Source: DATLZC01 sp037444005
Lineage (GTDB): Bacteria; Chloroflexota; Dehalococcoidia; DSTF01; JACRBR01
Direction of reading: 5' to 3'
DNA length: 17,663 nucleotides
NCBI GenBank assembly: GCA_037444005.1
Contig: JBBING010000046.1
Location: 1-17,663, forward strand
Shown here: piece after piece, positions 14,322-17,663 of the stretch
Position numbering within the stretch: the stretch's first letter is position 1
Layout of the letters: every line of letters starts with the position of its first letter
Notes under the pieces: generated by a model
Seen by the model: only the letters and a program-made list of their open reading frames with translations
Databases searched by the model: none
Told to the model about the DNA's origin: nothing
Program-made: the position numbers and the translations under genes

Positions 14322-14543
14322 TCAACGTTGTGACGCAGGGGACGAATCGGCCTCCTCGTCCACGCCAGCCAGTCGCTCCATGAGCCGCATGGCGATGAAG
14401 CAGGGAATGGCCACTGCCATGATCGGGAGGCCGACCCAGTAGCCTCCCAGAAGGATGAACAACCCCAGGGCGACGGACACGCCCATGCCCAACACAGACG
14501 CGATGCGAACGACGACGACGTAGGCGGGCACCTGTGGGTCCAT
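14322..14543 (-). CDS. Small two-helix membrane protein of unknown function
   Basis: The ATG at 14543 follows a good Shine-Dalgarno GGAGGA about seven bases upstream. Longer in-frame starts would add arginine-rich, non-native sequence. The product is 73 residues with two hydrophobic helices: VVVVRIASVLGMGVSVALGL (about 9-28) and, after the short GGYW turn, GLPIMAVAIPCFIAMRL. An acidic cytoplasmic-type tail (VDEEADSSPASQR) follows. It lies 152 nt downstream of the type II molybdoenzyme gene and upstream of the c-di-AMP riboswitch. It may share a transcript with either or have its own promoter (a TATCAT-like -10 at plus 14627-14632). I do not recognise a family. Confidence 0.75.
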   Translation of the reverse strand: MDPQVPAYVVVVRIASVLGMGVSVALGLFILLGGYWVGLPIMAVAIPCFIAMRLMERLAGVDEEADSSPASQR

Positions 14544-14695
14544 CGGCGGCTCCTCCGATGCGGCCCTCGGCCAGCGAGACCTCGGGAGATTCCACCCGAC
14601 GTCCCTGGCCGCGCAACGCACGGCCCATGATATCGCGCCTGGCCCCCATATCCGAAACCTCGCGCCGCGATAGCGGGCCGTCACCGTGCCGGCGC

Positions 14696-17491
14696 TCACG
14701 CCAGCGGCTCAATCTCGACTCGGGTATCACGGTCGTTGTGGCCCGGCTGGAGGATGGCTGGCGCGGGGTGGATGTGGAAGTAGCCTCCCGCGAGCTCCAC
14801 CGGGTTCATGGGTGTGGGGATGACGTTACGGTGGCCGATGCCGCCATCGAACTGGTAGTTCTCCCAGGCGTGGTACAGGATGACCTGCCCCAGGCGCACC
14901 GACGGCGCGACCTTCGCCCGGATGCGAAACTCACCGATGTCGTTGTAGACCCGCACCATCGCGCCGTCCTCGATCCCGCGGGCGCGGGCGTCCGCGGGCG
15001 AGACGAACAGCGCCGGCTCGCCGCGCTCCAGGTGCAGCATGAGGGGATTCGTCCGGAAGGTGCCGTGGATGCTGTGCCGGTTGTGCCCGCCCGTCATCGT
15101 CAGGGGATAGCTTCCGCCCGCGTTCGGCGGCTCCTTGTGGGTCGGCAGCTCTTCGCCCAGCTCGAGGTACCAGGGATGGTCGATGTAGAACTGGATGCGT
15201 CGGGTGAGCGTGGGCCAGGGGCGCTTGCCTTGGATGCGCCATGTGTGAGGCACGAACGGTTCGTCAGGCCGCATGTCCCCTGCGTTCGCGACGTTCGCCG
15301 GGTGTGACCCGAGGCCCGTGAACCGGGCGAATCCGCGGCGCTTGAACTCCTCCCAATCGGGCATGCCGATGTGGGGCGAGGCGTCGACCACCGCCTTCGC
15401 CACGCGCTCGTGATCGGCGGGGCCGAACGCGCCGCCGAAGGTAAGGTCGCGCGCCAGACGGTCGAGCCGCCGCTTCCGGCCGTCGGCGCCCACGCAGGCC
15501 GTGAGCCCCCGGGCGCGCGCCCGCTCTTCGACCTTCTTCGCGAGCAGCGTCATGATCTCCCATTCCGGCTTGGCTTCGCCCGCGGGAGGCGTGGCGGCGT
15601 TCGTGACATGCGCGAACGGCGCGAGGGGGGTGTACCAGTCGTTGACGTCGCACTTCTCGTACGAGGCCGCCGCCGGCAGGACGTAGTCGGCGTACATCGC
15701 GGTGCTGCTGAGCCGGATATCAGTGACGACGAAGAGGTCCAGGTTGGGAATGAGCGCCTCGAAGAGGCGATGCCCGCCCCGCACCCGCCGGAGCGGGTTG
15801 CTCGCCGACGTGAAGAGCGCCCGCGGAGGCGTGGCCGGGGGCAGACGCTGCCATCCCCTGCGGACCGCCTCGTCGAGATAGTCGTCGACGTCGCGCTTCA
15901 GGTGGGGGTCCCACTCGCGGCTGCGCCCGCTCAGCGCCCGCAGGCCACCGTGGTGATACCAGAACAGGACCGCGCTCGCGCCGCCCCACACGTTCGCCTC
16001 GCGCCCGAGCTGGAACAGCGCGAGGTCGTCCGGATACCCTTTGAGCCGCAGCCAGAGGTAGCGCGGCAGAACGGGCAGGAGCATCTTCAGGGCGTCGAGC
16101 CGCCCCAGCCGGCGCCGGTACGGCATGGTGAGCGTCCCCTCGACGATGNNNNNNNNNNNNNNNNNNNNNNNNNNNNNNNNNCCCGCGCCCGGCCGGCCCA
16201 TCTGGCCGCACAGGGCGAGCACCAGAATCTGGGCCCGCATCATCAGGTCGCCGTGGTAGTTCTTGGAGAGCGACGCCCCGGCCACACACGAGGCCGCCCT
16301 GGCCGTGGCGATGTCCCGCGCCAGTCGCCGGATGGTGTCGGGATGTACGCCGCACACCGGACCGGCGACGTCCGGCGTGTAAGCCGCGTCGAGCCGCTCC
16401 TTCAGGAGCTGGAACACCGGCTTCACACGGACGACGCCGTCACGCGTCCGAACCTCGTACTCGCCTTCCAGCGCTGGGGCCAGCCCTCCGAGCCGCAGGG
16501 TCCTCCGAGGCGCCGGCGCGATGCGCCCGGTCCGCTCGTCGGCCATGTAGAAGACGTCGTCCCTGCCGCGGCGGCGCAGGTCGGATTCGCGCAGGAACCT
16601 CCCGTTGTCCAGACGCACCAGCAGCGGAAGGTCCGTCTGCTCACGTACGAACGCGGCGTCGTAGCGCCCCTCAGCGATGATGACCTGCGCCATGGCGAGC
16701 GCCAGCGCCGCGTCCGTGCCGGGGCGCACCGAAATCCAGCGGTCGGCGTGGACGGCCGACGCATTGAAGTCCGGGCTGATGGCGACGATGCGGGCGCCGT
16801 GGTACCGGGCCTCGCTCAAAAAGTGGAAGTTGGGAATCTGGGTGTAGGCCGGGTTCCCGCCCCAGATGAGGATCAGGTCGGAGTTGAAGTAGTCGTCGGC
16901 CGACCGGCTTGCGACGGGCACGCCGAACGTGACGGCGGCGCCCTGTTGCTCGTCCCCCACCTCCGTGTTCAGGTCGAGCACCGTCGCTCCGAGCAGATGG
17001 GCGAACCGCTGCACGGCGAGCCACGAGGCGACGCCCGTGGCGTTGCCCTCGAAGACGACGGCCTGTGGCCCCGCTCGGGCGAGGATGTCGACCAGCCGGT
17101 CGGCGATGTCGAAGAGCGCCTGGTCCCAGCTCACCCGCTCCCATCGCCCCTCGCCGCGCCCGCCCGCCCGCCGCAGCGGATGCGTGACCCGCGCTGGATG
17201 GGACTGGGTGACCGTGTAGCAGGCGCCCTTCTGGCAGCCCCGAGGGTTGAAGTCGGGGACGCTCTCGTTGGTAGGCGGGTACTCGCCTGCGACCTCCTCG
17301 AAGACCGGCGCCCCGTCCCGCACGAAGACGTCGTAGGCGCAGCTCCGCTGGTACCAGCAGTTCAGGAGGTGGGTTCCCTTGACCACGCGGTCCCACCGCC
17401 AGCGGGCGCGATACCGGTCGAGAGCGCTCGGTGCGCGCTCGGAGGCCTCGGGCTGATTCGCGGACGGCAGGAGCCGTTCCGGTGACGCCAT
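14696..17491 (-). CDS. Type II (NarG-class) molybdopterin oxidoreductase alpha subunit
   Basis: I place the start at ATG 17491 (931 residues); the upstream extension is arginine-rich and overlaps a promoter-like element. The iron-sulfur site uses His41, Cys45, Cys51 and Cys86 (NPRGCQKGA). The His-x3-Cys pair and the 34-residue gap to the last Cys match NarG, but two extra residues separate Cys45 and Cys51. Asp180 in TEVGDEQQGAAVTFG is the likely Mo ligand. SADDYFNSDLILIWGGNP (197-214), VRPGTDAALALAM, and the C-terminal YHAWENYQF and PTPMNPVELAGGYFHI are typical of the selenate/chlorate/ethylbenzene-oxidoreductase group. No Tat signal is visible, so it may act in the cytoplasm or be exported with a partner. 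No beta or gamma genes are in the window. A 33-N gap interrupts it without changing frame. The substrate is unknown. Confidence 0.88.
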   Translation of the reverse strand: MASPERLLPSANQPEASERAPSALDRYRARWRWDRVVKGTHLLNCWYQRSCAYDVFVRDGAPVFEEVAGEYPPTNESVPDFNPRGCQKGACYTVTQSHPARVTHPLRRAGGRGEGRWERVSWDQALFDIADRLVDILARAGPQAVVFEGNATGVASWLAVQRFAHLLGATVLDLNTEVGDEQQGAAVTFGVPVASRSADDYFNSDLILIWGGNPAYTQIPNFHFLSEARYHGARIVAISPDFNASAVHADRWISVRPGTDAALALAMAQVIIAEGRYDAAFVREQTDLPLLVRLDNGRFLRESDLRRRGRDDVFYMADERTGRIAPAPRRTLRLGGLAPALEGEYEVRTRDGVVRVKPVFQLLKERLDAAYTPDVAGPVCGVHPDTIRRLARDIATARAASCVAGASLSKNYHGDLMMRAQILVLALCGQMGRPGAXXXXXXXXXXXXIVEGTLTMPYRRRLGRLDALKMLLPVLPRYLWLRLKGYPDDLALFQLGREANVWGGASAVLFWYHHGGLRALSGRSREWDPHLKRDVDDYLDEAVRRGWQRLPPATPPRALFTSASNPLRRVRGGHRLFEALIPNLDLFVVTDIRLSSTAMYADYVLPAAASYEKCDVNDWYTPLAPFAHVTNAATPPAGEAKPEWEIMTLLAKKVEERARARGLTACVGADGRKRRLDRLARDLTFGGAFGPADHERVAKAVVDASPHIGMPDWEEFKRRGFARFTGLGSHPANVANAGDMRPDEPFVPHTWRIQGKRPWPTLTRRIQFYIDHPWYLELGEELPTHKEPPNAGGSYPLTMTGGHNRHSIHGTFRTNPLMLHLERGEPALFVSPADARARGIEDGAMVRVYNDIGEFRIRAKVAPSVRLGQVILYHAWENYQFDGGIGHRNVIPTPMNPVELAGGYFHIHPAPAILQPGHNDRDTRVEIEPLA
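16149..16181. other. Assembly gap (33 Ns) inside the type II molybdoenzyme gene
   Basis: Thirty-three undetermined bases lie just after the codons for GQMGRPGA. In this family the glycine-rich segment with cofactor contacts (typically GAGF...RGHNNVQG) follows here. The frame is the same on both sides. The true gap length is unknown. Confidence 0.95.
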
Positions 17492-17529
17492 ACGCGAGCC
17501 TGTGCGAATCGTGCTCGTACGCCGTGGCG

Positions 17530-17560
17530 ACACCCGTAGTGGTCGGAGTCTACACCCGTA
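17530..17560 (-). promoter_or_regulatory. Direct repeats TACGGGTGT at the molybdoenzyme promoter
   Basis: On the minus strand TACGGGTGT occurs at 17560-17552 and 17538-17530, offset by 22 bp (about two helical turns). The first abuts or overlaps the putative -10 and the second lies at the transcription start. This arrangement suits a repressor, but binding is inferred. Confidence 0.35.
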
Positions 17561-17576
17561 CGGCCCGGCGCGACAA
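17547..17576 (-). promoter_or_regulatory. Probable promoter of the type II molybdoenzyme gene
   Basis: TTGTCG (17576-17571) and TAGACT (17552-17547) are spaced by 18 bp, and each matches four of six consensus bases. The start would be near 17540, about 50 nt ahead of the ATG at 17491. This argues against the longer upstream start. Confidence 0.45.
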
Positions 17577-17663
17577 CGCAACGCGGGGCGCCGAGGGCGT
17601 CTCAAAGGTTCATGGTAGGGAAGGCTTGGTGTGGTGGAGTATGCCGGGCCAGCGGCGTTGGGG

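Noticed and set aside
15371..17485. 704-codon plus-strand ORF
   Set aside because: It is antisense to the type II molybdoenzyme, crosses the N gap and lacks domain signatures.

Overview
The window is high-GC bacterial DNA with Shine-Dalgarno-led genes, several GTG starts, lipoprotein and Tat signals and a CCA-encoding tRNA. Together with a ydaO-type c-di-AMP riboswitch and the style of the kinases and molybdoenzymes, this suggests a deep-branching, Gram-positive-like or Chloroflexota-type organism. That assignment is inference, because no rRNA or marker gene is present. A run of 33 Ns inside one gene and two single-base frameshifts suggest a draft or metagenome assembly.

Layout. (1) 1-600: a tRNA-Arg(CCG) with its own promoter, then a gene-poor stretch carrying a near-consensus sigma70 promoter that drives no convincing gene and may make a small structured RNA. 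(2) 594-2841, minus strand: an OmpR-type response regulator, a histidine kinase overlapping it by 4 nt, and a frameshifted beta-propeller lipoprotein gene. The kinase lacks about 40-50 residues of its dimerisation domain. (3) 3096-6608, plus strand: a three-gene sensory unit made of a PhnD-like periplasmic binding lipoprotein, a HAMP-GAF-HisKA_3 sensor kinase and a NarL/LuxR-type regulator, all overlapping. (4) 6877-12236, plus strand: a respiratory complex of the iron-sulfur-molybdoenzyme type in the order iron-sulfur subunit, NrfD-like membrane subunit, Tat-exported molybdopterin catalytic subunit. This is the ttrBCA order of tetrathionate reductase, and it ends in a strong hairpin terminator. 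(5) 12290-12931: mostly non-coding or decayed sequence with one possible small membrane protein. (6) 12932-14076: a membrane-anchored, catalytically degenerate cyclophilin convergent with a small zinc-ribbon protein. A c-di-AMP riboswitch plus intrinsic terminator precedes the zinc-ribbon gene. (7) 14322-17491, minus strand: a two-helix membrane protein and a second molybdoenzyme of the NarG/type II class. The second enzyme has no visible Tat signal and no partner subunits inside the window.

How it works together (inference): the binding protein, kinase and regulator probably sense a periplasmic oxyanion or sulfur compound. They would then switch on the adjacent quinol-linked molybdoenzyme, as TtrS/TtrR do for TtrBCA, TorT/TorS/TorR for TMAO reductase and AioX/AioS/AioR for arsenite oxidase. 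The substrate cannot be fixed from sequence alone; tetrathionate or a related sulfur or metalloid oxyanion is the best guess.
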